The position numbers and the translations under genes were made by a program. A stretch of 64,000 bases of DNA from Nocardioides sp. TF02-7 (GTDB taxonomy: Bacteria; Actinomycetota; Actinomycetes; Propionibacteriales; Nocardioidaceae), in contig NZ_CP092535.1 of assembly GCF_022437945.1 (NCBI RefSeq), positions 434,001 to 498,000 of the forward strand, read 5' to 3'. Under the pieces are notes generated by a model. The model made no database searches. It was not told the DNA's origin and worked only from the letters and a program-made list of their open reading frames with translations. Below, in pieces: positions 30,467-40,649 of the stretch (its first letter is position 1; every line of letters starts with the position of its first letter).

Positions 30467-30965
30467 GTGGAGGACGCCACCCCCGAACCGACCCCGGGCC
30501 CCGGCGAGCCAGGCGGCTCCGAGGGCGCAGGCGGGTCCGCGCGGCGATCCCGACGCGACCGGCGTGGCCGGGGACCCCGCGGGCCCGCGGTGCTGGGCCA
30601 CCCGCGCCACGGCCGCCCGCCGCGGCCGCGTTCCCGGCGCGAGTCCTTCGACCGGCTCGTGCTCGACGTCGTGACCGAGATCGACCGGCGGTGGTCCGAC
30701 CGCCTCGGGCTGGTCGAGTACGCCGTCGAGGACACGCCGCAGATCCCCGACGACTGGGACCCGGGCACGGTGCCCCCTGGCGTCGCTGGTCCGCGGCTCG
30801 GGGCCGACGCCGACCCGGCTCGTGGTGTTCCGGCGGCCGATCGAGCACCGGGCCGCCGACCGCTCCGACCTGGAGGCGATGGTCCTCACCGTCGTCGTCG
30901 AGCAGGTCGCGGACCTGCTGGGCCTCCCGCCGTCGGAGGTGGACCCCCGCTATCCCGACGACTGA
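30467..30965 (+). CDS. Zincin-fold metallopeptidase-family protein lacking HExxH
   Basis: A protein of about 165 residues in the family found beside whiB2 in actinobacteria (Rv3259 type). After a long Pro/Arg-rich amino tail, ESFDRLVLDVVTEIDRRW and LGLVEYAVEDTP open the domain. The position where zincin relatives carry HExxH reads VVVEQVADLLGLPPSEVDP, so the zinc ligands are absent and catalysis is unlikely. One extra C near 30778 separates the halves. The GTG at 30467 is 51 bp from the divergent DUF3499 start. Its last 16 bp overlap the end of the convergent DUF5719 gene. Confidence 0.82.
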
Positions 30966-32463
30966 CCGGCGCCCGGCCGGACCGCGGGCACCTCGGCGTA
31001 CACCTCCGGCTGCCGCAGGCGGAGGGTGCCGGTGCGGCCGCCGGTCAGCTCGACGGTCGCCGACACCGGGGTGTTGCGCGCGTCGACGGTGACGAGCACC
31101 GCCTCGTCGGGCAGGTCGACGGCCACCCCGTGGTCGGCGCCGATCTCGAAGCGCTCCTGCTCCAGCAGCGGCTCGCCCTCGGCGTCGGCCGCCGACACCC
31201 GCACGACGCCGGCGCGCTGCGCCCCGCCGAGCACCAGCCGCTTCGCCCCCCGCCGGTACGACGGCCGGCACCGGCTCCCCGTCGGCGAGCGCGAGTGCCG
31301 GGCCGACGAAGCCGGGGTCGTCGTCGCGGAGGATCCGGGCGGTGGCGAGCACCGGCGTGGTCGACTCGACGTGGAGCCCGACGACGCCGTCGCGCGCCTC
31401 TGCGGTGAGCACCTGTGCCAGTGGCAGGGCGCGGACGGTGCCGGGCGGGACCGCCACCTCGTCGAGCCCGGCGGGTGTGAACGTCGCCTCCCCGGACACC
31501 ACGCGCACGGTGGCGCGGGCCTCGTCCTCACCGGGGTTGACGAGGTAGACCGATCCGCCGGCCCGCTCCGGCACGCCGAGGAGGACGGTCTCGGTCACCG
31601 GCTCGGCCTGGGCGGGCACGAAGTCGGTGCGCGGCCGGCTCCGTCCGAGGGGGTCGTAGGTGTGCCGCACGGTGGTCACGACCCGGCCGCGGGCGACGAG
31701 GACGTGGGCCGCCAACGGGCCCCGTCGGGGTGCGACCTCGGAGAGGTCGAGCCGGACGACGCCGTGGCCGGGCACCCGGATGCCGTGGAGGTCCTCCTCC
31801 TCGATCGGGCCGCGGCGGCCGTGGAGGGCGATCTCCACGACCGCGGGTGCGGTCTCGGGGTTGACCAGCTCGATGGTCGACGACTGCCGGGCCGCGGCGC
31901 CGAGGCCGGTGAACCACTCGTCGTAGGCGGCCGGGCGGCACTCGGCGGCCGACTCCGCCTCGCCCGCGCGGCCGGCGTGCAGGCCGGGGGGCGGCGGCCC
32001 CCTCGCCGCTCAGCACCACGTCGGCGTCGGAGTCGACCTCGGTGAGCTGCTCCGGCCCGATGCTGGTGGGAGCCGCCTCGGCGAGGGTCTCGTCGGCGTC
32101 GTCGGCCGTCAGGACCGTGACCGTGCCCTCGTCGAGGCCGGGGGCGCGGCCGGCGAGGACGCTGCCGGCGGAGCGACCGGGTGCGGCCGGGCAGACCAGC
32201 GAGGCGTCGTGGAGGACGGCGCGCACCGGCGCCTCCGACGGGAGGCCGGGCGGCTCGTCACCGGCGGTCAGGGCCAGCGCGCCGGCCACGACGGCCGGGA
32301 GCGCGATGCCGAGCGCGACCAGCACGTCCACGCGGCGGCCGCCGCGGGTCCCGCGCCGCCCGGGCGCGGAGCCGGGCCGGTCGCCCCGCCGGTCGCCCCG
32401 CCGGTCGCCCCTCCGGTCGGTCGCCCGGCGCCCAGCGGACGGTCGCGGCTGCTCGTCGGTCAT
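30950..32463 (-). CDS. DUF5719-family exported protein
   Basis: A protein of about 504 residues that I place in DUF5719, an actinobacterial family of unknown function next to a large GT2. A basic Asp/Arg-repeat amino tail (TDRRGDRRGDRRGD) precedes a membrane anchor (VDVLVALGIALPAVVAGALA). The rest is extracytoplasmic beta structure, for example TIELVNPETAPAVVEIALHG and GGSVYLVNPGEDEARATVRV. Two shifts occur near 31988 and 31250. The ATG at 32463 overlaps the GT2 stop (ATGA). It may help the glycosyltransferase, by context only. Confidence 0.75.
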
Positions 32464-35351
32464 CGCCTGCTCCTCCGCACGGTCGGGAGGGTGAGGACCA
32501 GGACGACCAGCACCGCCACCCCCTGCAGCACCAGCAGCCCGGTGCGCCACGCCGGGGCAGGGCCGTCGAGCGCCTCGGCCGGCGGCGCGTCGGTCGTCGC
32601 CCAGGCGCGGGTCGCCCGGTCCTCGGCGCTCGCCGGCTCGAGCCCGCCGGTCGCGTCGAGCCGGGCGGCGACGGCGCCGTCGGCGGGCGCGGGCAGCACC
32701 ACGAACCCGACGCCCCGCTCGCGCAGGGCGTCGACGGTCTCGGGGGTCGGGGCGGAGGCCAGGGCGCCGACCAGCTCGGTGACGGCCGGGTCCTCCGCGG
32801 TGAGCGCGGCGATCTCGTCCTCCCCCCACGGTCGGGCCGGTCCCGCGCTGCAGCTCGTAGGCGAGCCCGTCGGCGACGCTCCCCCCGGACCACGAGGATG
32901 CCGAGCTCGGGCGAGGTCTCCGACTCCTGCGCCATGTAGACCGGGACCTCGGTCGGCTGCTCGGAGGCCAGGTCGTCACCTCCCCAGACCGCGAACCACA
33001 CGAGCCCCGCCAGCGGGACGAGAGCGGCGACGACGCCGAGGCCGGCGAGCACCGGCTGGACCGGCCGCGGAAGCGTGACCGGCACCGGCGACCGGCCGGT
33101 GAGCGCGAGCACCCCGAGCAGCGCGGCGGTGACCCACGCCCCGTGCAGCACCAGCAGCACCGGTCCGAGGCCGGGCTGCTGCTCCACCGCGCCGGCGAGG
33201 TCGAGCGTCGCGGCGCCGAGCGGGAGCGCGACGAGCGCGGCGACGGCGGCCACCAGCCAGCAGAGCACGACGCCGATGCGCGTCGAGCGCGGCACCAGGG
33301 CGAGCAGGGCGAGCATCGGGACCAGCAGGCCGAGCCACCACGGCGCGCCGGCGTCGCCGAGCCGCCCCACGACGAGGTCGGCGCCGTCGGTGGCGACGGT
33401 CGGCCAGCGTCCGACGTCGAGCAGCAGCGCTGCTCCCGCGTCCTCGACGAGCGCCGGAACCCACCACGGCGCGAGCAGCACGGCGGGTACGGCGAGCGCG
33501 GTGACGGGCGGCCCCCACACCGACCGGCCGCGCACCGCGCCGCGCAGCACCAGCCCGGCGGCGGCGAGGACGACCGCGCCGAGGGCGAGGAACAGGAGCC
33601 ACGTCACCGGCGCGACGGCGGTGGTCAGCGCGAGGAGGAGCCCGGACCGCCAGCCGGCGCGCCACCGGCGCGACGCCTCGGGGTCGGCGAAGCCGAGCGC
33701 GGCGTGGGCCAGCCACGGCAGCAGGGCGGCCGCCACGACGACGCCCCCACCGGCCGTCGCTCCAGGCACCGGAGACCAGCGGCACGAGCGCGTACGTCGT
33801 CGCCCCCCACAGCAGCAGCCACCGGGGGGCGCCGTACCTGCTGACCAGTCGCCCGACGACCCGCAGGAACCGCCAGGCACCCCAGAGCGCGAGCGGCGCG
33901 GCACCGACGAGCAGCGCCGACATCGCCGTCTCGGGGGTGAGCAGCGAGCCGAGCAGCGCCAGGGGCAGGACGTACGCCGGCGCCGGCACCGCGGACCCGA
34001 ACCCGACCGGGTGCCAGCTCTCGACGTGCAGCCGCCACCACTCGCCGGCATCGGCGGGCACCGGTGACAGCGCGCCGCCGCTCACGGCGCCGAACGCCTC
34101 CCGGGCGCCGACGACGAACACGATCGCGACGACGGCGAGGACGACAGCGACCGGGTCGGTGAGGAACCGGACGGCGAGACCGTTGTCGGCCAGGTCGTCG
34201 TCCTCGTCGGTGCGGTGCCGGGCCTGCGGGGGCGACGGGTCGCGCTCGGCGGCGGCCGCGCGGCGCCGCTCGGCGACGTCGGCGGCCTGGTTGGTGGCCG
34301 CGGCGACGAGGTCCTCGAGGAAGTCGAGCCCGTGCCGGTAGGGCAGCCACCACGGCGCGAGCAGCCGGCGGACCCGTTTGCGGTCGACGCCGTCACGGCG
34401 GCGCGACCGCCGGGCGGCGCGCACCTGGCCGGGTCGGGCGTAGACCGCGAGCAGCGCCGCCAGCTCGTCGAGGGCCTCTCCCGCGGACCGGACGAGGAGG
34501 AACCCCAGCACGCGGAGCAGCGAGCCGACGGCGAGCCGGACCACCTGCCACGGCAGCGCTGCGGTGCGGCAGTTGGCCAGCAGCGTGTAGAGCGCCGCCC
34601 GCCGCTCCTGGTAATGGGTGTGCCGGCCGGTCAGCGGCGTTCGGCGCACGCCCCGGTGCGCCGCCTCGGCGTGGAAGACGACCGCCTGCGGCACGACCAG
34701 CGTGGTGCGGCCGGCGGCCGCGGCGCGCCAGCCGAGGTCGAGGTCGTTGCCGAACATCGCCAGCTGCTCGTCGTACCCACCGAGCTCCTCGAGCACCGCC
34801 CGCCGCGCGAGCAGGCCGGCGCTGTTGACGGCGAGCACCTCGCGCACCTCGTCGTGCTGGCCCTGGTCGTACTCACCACGCTCCAACCCGGTCTCCCGCC
34901 GGCCGGTGCCGCTGATCGTCACGCCGACCTCGAGCAGGCGCTTGAGCGAGGGCCACTCGCGGAGCTTGGGGCCGAGGAAGTCGACGTCGGGCCGATCGGC
35001 GGCGGCTGCGAGCAGGCAGGCGAGCGCGTCGGGCGCGGGGTTGCTGTCGTCGTGGAGCAGCCAGACCCACTCCGAGGTGCTGCCCTGACGACGGAGGGTG
35101 TCGAGGGCCAGCGCCACCGCCTGGGGGTACGTCGTCCGGCCCGACTCGCGGAGGACGGTGACCGCGGTCGTGGGCAGGGCGGCGAGGGTGGACTCCACCA
35201 GGTCGGCGCTGCCGTCCTTGCTGCCGGTGTCGACGGCGACCACGGCGTCGAGGGCGTCGCCGGCGACCGTCTGCTCGCTGATCCCCCGGAGGACGGCGCT
35301 GAGCCACGACGAACCGTCGTGGCTGACGAGCACCACCGAGACCCCGGACAC
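32460..35351 (-). CDS. Large GT2 glycosyltransferase with multi-pass membrane domain
   Basis: About 963 residues. The amino GT-A domain begins [20 protein letters not shown], with [16 protein letters not shown], the metal-binding [16 protein letters not shown] and [20 protein letters not shown]. Two helices follow, then a basic linker, then about twelve membrane segments (for example [20 protein letters not shown]). Shifts lie near 33770, 32885 and 32827. It probably glycosylates a surface polymer or lipid carrier; donor and acceptor are unknown. Starts at the GTG 35351, divergent from nothing: whiB lies upstream on the same strand, 87 bp away. Confidence 0.85.
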
Positions 35352-35438
35352 GAGGGGCGAGCCTACCGACCCGCCGCGCGCGACCGGCCGCTCGTCGACC
35401 GGACCGCCGGGCGCCCGTGGTGCGCGCCCGGCTCCCGG

Positions 35439-35696
35439 TCAGACGGCGCGCTTCTTCAGCTTGCGGCGCTCCCGCTCGGAGAGGCCGCCCCAGATGCCGA
35501 ACCGCTCGTCGTTCATCAGTGCCGCTTCGAGGCACTCCACCCGGACCTCGCAGGTCTGGCAGACCTTCTTGGCCTCGCGCGTCGACCCGCCCTTCTCCGG
35601 GAAGAAGGCCTCGGGATCGGTCTGCGCGCACAACGCGCGCTCCTGCCACCCCAGGTCGTCGGTGCCTGCATCCTCGACCAGGAAGAGTTCTCTCAC
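35439..35696 (-). CDS. whiB: WhiB-family iron-sulfur transcription regulator (WhiB2/WhmD type)
   Basis: An 85-residue regulator. The four Fe-S Cys are in [14 protein letters not shown] and [16 protein letters not shown]; the WhiB turn and basic tail are [17 protein letters not shown]. The sequence [14 protein letters not shown] is the WhiB2/WhmD hallmark, needed for septation in mycobacteria. I chose the GTG at 35696 (VRELFLVED), preceded by GGAG seven bases upstream, over an in-frame start at 35762. It has its own good promoter at 35814-35843. Equivalent to Rv3260c. Confidence 0.95.
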   Translation of the reverse strand: MRELFLVEDAGTDDLGWQERALCAQTDPEAFFPEKGGSTREAKKVCQTCEVRVECLEAALMNDERFGIWGGLSERERRKLKKRAV

Positions 35697-35813
35697 CGTC
35701 TCCGCCCCTTTCGACCCCCATTTGTCGCCGCCCCGGCCCCTGCCCGGCAGTCCGGTGCTCACTCCCTGATCGGAAGTGGGAACCGCTACCTGAGTCGGAA
35801 CGACACTTGTGGA

Positions 35814-35843
35814 ATTACATGCATGTCATACCCACTGAGTCAA
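35814..35843 (-). promoter_or_regulatory. Sigma-A-type promoter of whiB with an operator-like palindrome
   Basis: On the minus strand, TTGACT (35843-35838) is followed after 18 bases by TGTAAT (35819-35814), close to the housekeeping -35/-10 consensus. A perfect palindrome, ACATGCATGT (35817-35826), overlaps the -10 box. Three TGAGTC repeats flank it at 35791, 35836 and 35847. This local AT-rich island stands out from the GC-rich surroundings. Confidence 0.6.
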
Positions 35844-35941
35844 GCCTGAGTCTGCTATATGCGGATCTTCTGCACCGCCCTCGCGTATCGCCTGGTGCCC
35901 CCGGGGCCGGGCGCGCCGCCGCGCGCGGCAGAGTTAGCCGC

Positions 35942-36956
35942 ATGAAGAAGCTGACCGTCCTGTCCGGGGGCATGGGCGGCGCCCGGTTCCTGCAGGGCCT
36001 GCGGCACGGGATCGCCACCGGGGCCATCCCGGGCGTCGCGCCGGACGCCGAGGTCACCGTGATCGCCAACACCGCCGACGACTGGTGGGTGCACGGGCTC
36101 AAGGTCTGTCCCGACCTCGACACGGTGATGTACACCCTCGGCGACGGGATCGACCCCGGTCGCGGGTGGGGCCGCCGCGACGAGACGTGGAGCGTGCGGG
36201 CCGAGCTCGAGGCCTACGGCGTCGAGCCCACCTGGTTCGGGCTGGGCGACCGCGACATCGCCACCCACCTGGTCCGCACCCAGCTCGTGGACGCCGGCTA
36301 CCCGCTGTCGAAGGTCACCGAGGCCCTCTGCCGGCGGTGGCTCGCCGGTCTCCCCGGCCCGCCCGTGCGGCTGCTGCCGATGACCGACGACCGGGTCGAG
36401 ACCCACGTCGCGGTGGCGGACGAGGCCTCCCCGAGCGGCAGGCGGGTCGTGCACTTCCAGGAGTACTGGGTACGGCTGCGGGCCGAGGTGCCGGCGGAGA
36501 CGGTGGTCGTCGTCGGCCTCGACGACTCCTCCCCCGCCCCCGGGGTCGTCGAGGCGATCACGGAGGCCGACCTGGTCGTGCTGCCGCCGTCGAACCCGGT
36601 GGTCTCGGTCGGGACGATCCTCGGCGTCCCGGGCGTGCGGGACGCCGTGCGGGCCACCGCGGCGCCGGTCGTGGGCCTCTCCCCCATCGTCGGCGGCAGC
36701 CACGTGCGCGGCATGGCCGCCCAGCTGCTGGCGTCCGTGGGCGTCGAGGTGAGCGCCGGGGCGGTGGGCCGCCACTACGGCGCCCGTGCCGCCGGCGGCG
36801 TGCTCGACGGGTGGCTCGTCGACGAAGCGCGACGCCGCCCAGGTGGCGGCGGTGGAGGAGGCCGGCATCCGGTGCGCCGCGGTGCCGCTGATGATGACCG
36901 ACGCCGACGCGACCGCGGCGATGGCCGCGGCCGCGGTGGACCTGGTGGCCGGCTGA
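35942..36956 (+). CDS. fbiA: 2-phospho-L-lactate/phosphoenolpyruvate transferase for F420
   Basis: FbiA (CofD family), about 337 residues, joins the activated phospho-carboxylate to Fo in coenzyme F420 synthesis. It begins [19 protein letters not shown], with [19 protein letters not shown] and GWGRRDETW, and later [19 protein letters not shown] and [20 protein letters not shown]. One extra base near 36829 separates [10 protein letters not shown] from [15 protein letters not shown]. Its stop overlaps the fbiB start (TGATG). Divergent from whiB across a 245-bp promoter region, as in M. tuberculosis (Rv3261). Confidence 0.95.
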
Positions 36957-37926
36957 TGCCGACGCTGACGGTGACCGCGCCCGACGGCGTGCCGGAGGTG
37001 CGGGCGGGCGACGACCTGGTCGCGCTGCTGGAGCCCCTCGTCGAGCTGGTCGACGGTGACGTCGTCGTGGTGACGAGCAAGGTCGTGAGCAAGGCCGAGG
37101 GCCGCGTCGTCGACGGCGACCGCGACACGTGGGTGGATCGCGAGACCGTGCGGCCGGTGGCGCGCCGGGGCGGCACCCGGATCGTGCGCAACCGGCTCGG
37201 CCTCACGATGGCGGCAGCCGGTGTCGACGCGTCGAACGTCGCGGCCGGCGAGGTGGTTCTGCTCCCGCTCGACCCGGACGGGTCCGCGCGGCGGATCCGC
37301 AGCGCCGTCGCGCGGCGGCTCGGCGTCAACGTCGGCGTCGTCGTCACCGACACCGCGGGCCGCGCGTGGCGGGAGGGGCAGACCGACATCGCCATCGGCG
37401 CCGCCGGGCTGGTCGTGCTCGAGTCCTTCGCCGGCCGGGTCGACGCGCACGGGAACGAGCTGGCCGTCACCGCGCCCGCGGTCGCCGACGAGCTGGCCGG
37501 CGTGGCCGAGCTCGCCCAGGGCAAGCTCGGGGCCCGCCCGTTCGCCGTGGTCCGCGGTCGGGCCGACCTGGTCCTGCCGCCGGGCGACGACGGGCCCGGC
37601 GCCCGCTCGCTCGTGCGACCCGACGGCGCCGACCTGTTCGGCTACGGCGCCCGCGAGGCCGTCGTACGGGCCGTGGCGGGCGACCCCGCGGACCGGGCGC
37701 CGTTCGGGTCCCCCGTGCCGCGGGCGGAGCTGCTGGAGGCCCTGGCCCGCGCCGGCATCGAGGCGTTCCCCCCCACGACGGTCCCGAGGACGGCCCCGAG
37801 AGCGGCGGGGTCCGCTGCCCGGCCGACCGCGCCGGCCTGGCCGCCGTCGTGGCGTTCGCGCACGGCTGGGTCGCCGAGACATCCAGCGACGGCCTCGATC
37901 TCCGGTTAGGCTCCGGGACTCCGTAG
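36956..37926 (+). CDS. fbiB: F420:gamma-L-glutamyl ligase, single-domain form
   Basis: A ligase of about 320 residues (CofE-like) that adds glutamates to F420-0. Signatures are [57 protein letters not shown] and [20 protein letters not shown]. Mycobacterial FbiB carries an extra carboxyl FMN-reductase domain of about 200 residues; here the gene ends without it. The CCCCCCC run near 37775 shifts the frame, so the last 50 residues ([19 protein letters not shown]) are read in a second frame. Its start overlaps fbiA. Confidence 0.92.
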
Positions 37927-37999
37927 ACTCACCGCGTCCGAGCCGCTCCGGGTGCGCTCCGACGCGTCCTTCTCCCACGACATCGAGGTACCCCGCACC

Positions 38000-38755
38000 G
38001 TGGTCAAGACCACCAAGTCCGCCAAGTCGGACCGCCAGAAGGTCATCGACGACATCCGCCGCAAGCAGCGCAGCGCCGACAAGCGGCAGGGCCGCATGAT
38101 CGTCGGCGTGTGCGTGCTCGTCGCGGTGGTCATCGTCGGCGCTGCGGCATGGAGCCCGGTGCGGTCGTGGTGGGAGAAGCGCCAGCACTCCGGCGAGGCG
38201 CTGGCCGACATCGGCGCACCGGCGTCGGCGTGCGGGGAGATCACCACCAAGGACGCGGAGGGCAACAACGACCACCGCGACGAGGACGAGCAGATCACCT
38301 ACGAGGACGCTCCGCCCGCGTTCGGGCCGCACTGGAACGTCGGCGGCCTCGCGCCCGTGCCGATGGAGGTGCGGTTCTACAACGAGGACACCCGGCCCGA
38401 GCTCGAGGCGCTGGTCCACAACCTGGAGCACGGCTTCACCGTGCTCTGGTACGACGAGAAGGCCGCCGACGACGCCGCGATGATGGGCCAGATCAAGGCG
38501 ATCGCCGACCGGCTCGACGACAGCGACACCAACAACCGGCTCGCGTTCAAGGCGGTGCCGTGGACCAGCGAGGACGGCGACGACTTCCCCGACGGCCAGC
38601 ACATCGCGCTCACCCACTGGAGCATGGTCGACGACACGAAGTCCGTCGGCGTCTGGCAGTACTGCTCCGAGCCGAGCGGCGAGGCGCTCGACGCGTTCAT
38701 GAAGAAGTACCCCTACACCGACGCGCCCGAGCCGATCGGCGGCTACCAGGGCTGA
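38000..38755 (+). CDS. DUF3105-family membrane-anchored protein
   Basis: An intact protein of about 251 residues with a short basic cytoplasmic tail (KTTKSAKSDRQKVIDDIRRK), one helix (MIVGVCVLVAVVIVGAAAW) and an extracellular DUF3105 domain. That domain shows PPAFGPHWNVGG, LEALVHNLEHGFTVLWYDE and IALTHWSMV, with several His that might bind metal. Function unknown. I chose the GTG at 38000, preceded by GAGG, over the in-frame GTG at 37952, because relatives begin with this short tail. It stands alone, convergent with manC. Confidence 0.82.
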   Translation: MVKTTKSAKSDRQKVIDDIRRKQRSADKRQGRMIVGVCVLVAVVIVGAAAWSPVRSWWEKRQHSGEALADIGAPASACGEITTKDAEGNNDHRDEDEQITYEDAPPAFGPHWNVGGLAPVPMEVRFYNEDTRPELEALVHNLEHGFTVLWYDEKAADDAAMMGQIKAIADRLDDSDTNNRLAFKAVPWTSEDGDDFPDGQHIALTHWSMVDDTKSVGVWQYCSEPSGEALDAFMKKYPYTDAPEPIGGYQG

Positions 38756-38788
38756 CGGTACGGCGGCCGCCCGGCCACCCAGGTCGGG

Positions 38789-39862
38789 TCAGGTCAGGTC
38801 GTCGCGACCGCGGTCGCGGAGGGCCGCGACGACGGCCTTGACGTCCTGCGCCCGGTCGCGGGTCGTCACCAACAGCGCGTCGGGGGTGTCGACCACCACG
38901 ACGTCGTCGAGCCCGACGACGGCCACCACCCGCCCGGAGCCGGGCACGACGAGGCCGGTGGCCTGGTGCGCCACGACGGCGCCGCGGTCCCCCAGGACGG
39001 TGCAGTCAGCGGCCTCGCCGACCAGGCCGGCGAGCGAGTCGAAGTCGCCGACGTCGTCCCACCCGAAGCCGCCCGGCACCGTCGCCACCCGGCCGGCGGC
39101 CGCGGCCGGCTCGGCGACGGCGTGGTCGATCGCGATCCTCGGCAGCGTCGGCCAGAGGGCGTCCAGCGACCGCGGCTCGGCGGCGATCCGGCGGAGGGTC
39201 GCGGCGAATGCCGACGCCTCGGCGGCGAGCAGGTCGAGCAGGACGGACGGGCGCACCACGAACATCCCCGCGTTCCACCGGTAGCGACCGGTGGCGAGGT
39301 ACTCCTCCGCGACCGGGACCGAGGGCTTCTCGACGAACGCCCGCACCTCCCGCGCCTGCTCGAGCCCTGGGAGCGGGTCGCCCTGCTCGACGTAGCCGAA
39401 CGCGGAGCTGGCGAAGGTCGGCTCGATCCCGATGGTCACCAGCCAGTCCTCGCGGGCGGCCCGCGCCGCGTGGCGGACGGTGTCGAGGAACGCGTCGGCG
39501 TCGGTGATGACGTGGTCGGCGGCGAAGGAGCCCATCACCACGTCCTCCCCCGTCTCCGCGGCCCGGCGCTCCAGCCGCGCCGCAGCGAGCCCGATGGCGG
39601 CCATCGAGTCCCTCGGCGAGGGCTCCGCCAGCACCTCGGTGCCGGCCGGCAGCTGGCGGCGCACCGCCTCCTCGTGCGGCCGGCCGGTCACGACGAGGAA
39701 CCGGTCGCCCGCGAGCGGCGCCAGCCGGTCGTGGGTCTGCTCGAGCAGCGTCCGGCCGCTGCCGGTGAGGTCGTGGAGGAACTTGGGGGACCCGGCACGC
39801 GAGAGCGGCCACAGCCGGGTTCCCGCGCCGCCGGCCGGCACCACGGCCCAGAAGCCATCCAT
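38789..39862 (-). CDS. manC: Mannose-1-phosphate guanylyltransferase
   Basis: An intact 357-residue enzyme making GDP-mannose from mannose-1-P and GTP. The nucleotide-binding signature is AVVPAGGAGTRLWPLSRAGS followed by PKFLHDL; VMGSFAADHVI supplies the metal-binding Asp, and FVEKPSVPVAEEYL and YRWNAGMFVV are family motifs. The ATG at 39862 is preferred over a TTG nine bases upstream. With manB it gives a GDP-mannose route for glycans. It corresponds to Rv3264c. Confidence 0.92.
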   Translation of the reverse strand: MDGFWAVVPAGGAGTRLWPLSRAGSPKFLHDLTGSGRTLLEQTHDRLAPLAGDRFLVVTGRPHEEAVRRQLPAGTEVLAEPSPRDSMAAIGLAAARLERRAAETGEDVVMGSFAADHVITDADAFLDTVRHAARAAREDWLVTIGIEPTFASSAFGYVEQGDPLPGLEQAREVRAFVEKPSVPVAEEYLATGRYRWNAGMFVVRPSVLLDLLAAEASAFAATLRRIAAEPRSLDALWPTLPRIAIDHAVAEPAAAAGRVATVPGGFGWDDVGDFDSLAGLVGEAADCTVLGDRGAVVAHQATGLVVPGSGRVVAVVGLDDVVVVDTPDALLVTTRDRAQDVKAVVAALRDRGRDDLT

Positions 39863-39904
39863 GGCGGGCAACCCTAGGGCACGGTGGCTCTATCGTGGGG
39901 GCCC

Positions 39905-40627
39905 GTGACCACCTTCGCCGACGTCCTCGCCGAGCGGCTCCGCCGCGACCCCGGCCGCCCGCTCGTGACGTTCTACGACGACGGCGCCGGCGAGCGGGTG
40001 GAGCTGTCGGTGACGACGTACGCCAACTGGGTCGCGAAGGCCGCCTCGCTCCTCGTCGACGAGCTCGACCTCGAGCGCGGCGACCGCCTGCGCATCGACC
40101 TCCCGCCCCACTGGCTGACCACCGTCTTCCTCGGCGCCGCGTGGCAGGCCGGGCTGGTCGTGACCGGCTCCGAGGAGCCCGCGGCGGTGGTCTGCGGGCC
40201 GGACACCCTGGACGTCTGGGCCGGGCGGGTCGACCGCACGGTCGTGCTCGCCTGCTCGCTGCTGCCGCTCGGGGTGCGCTTCGCCCACCCGGTGCCGCCC
40301 GGGGTCCACGACGTCGGGGTCGAGATCTGGTCGCAGCCGGACGCCTTCGTCCCCTGGGACCCGCCGGGCGCCGACGACCCGGCGCACGAGCTGGACGGTG
40401 TCGCGGTGAGCCACCGGACGCTGTGGGAGGCGGCCGCCGGGGGGAGTCTCCTCGACGGCGGCGGCCGCCTCCTCTCGGTCGCGAACCCGGCTTCCCCACC
40501 GGGACTCGCGACCTTCGCCGAGCCGCTCGCGAAGGGCGGCTCGCTCGTCCTGGTGGCTCAGGCCGGCCGGGAGCGGCTCGAGGCGACGTACGTCGCCGAG
40601 CGCGCCACCGCCCGCTTCCCCGCCTGA
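39905..40627 (+). CDS. TIGR03089-family protein (AMP-binding-like)
   Basis: An intact 240-residue protein of the TIGR03089 family, resembling the amino part of AMP-forming ligases but without their full catalytic set. It reads TTFADVLAERLRRDPGRPLV at the start, then WLTTVFLGAAWQAGLVVTGS and ELDGVAVSHRTLWEAAAGGS. The usual AMP-binding P-loop (TSGTTGxPK-like) is not visible, so ligase activity is doubtful. It corresponds to Rv3268, beside wall-assembly genes. GTG start at 39905; divergent from manC by 42 bp. Confidence 0.85.
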   Translation: MTTFADVLAERLRRDPGRPLVTFYDDGAGERVELSVTTYANWVAKAASLLVDELDLERGDRLRIDLPPHWLTTVFLGAAWQAGLVVTGSEEPAAVVCGPDTLDVWAGRVDRTVVLACSLLPLGVRFAHPVPPGVHDVGVEIWSQPDAFVPWDPPGADDPAHELDGVAVSHRTLWEAAAGGSLLDGGGRLLSVANPASPPGLATFAEPLAKGGSLVLVAQAGRERLEATYVAERATARFPA

Positions 40628-40649
40628 GCACCAGGCACGTCGTCCCTCC

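Noticed and set aside
29411..31838. Very long open frames (over 650 codons) on both strands through the repeat arrays
   Set aside because: A 32-bp unit without stop codons keeps all frames open; the predicted proteins are period-32 repeats joined to out-of-frame pieces of real genes.
35697..35762. Longer amino end for WhiB
   Set aside because: The extra 22 residues are Gly/Arg-rich and unlike WhiB2 proteins, and the GTG at 35696 has a good ribosome site.
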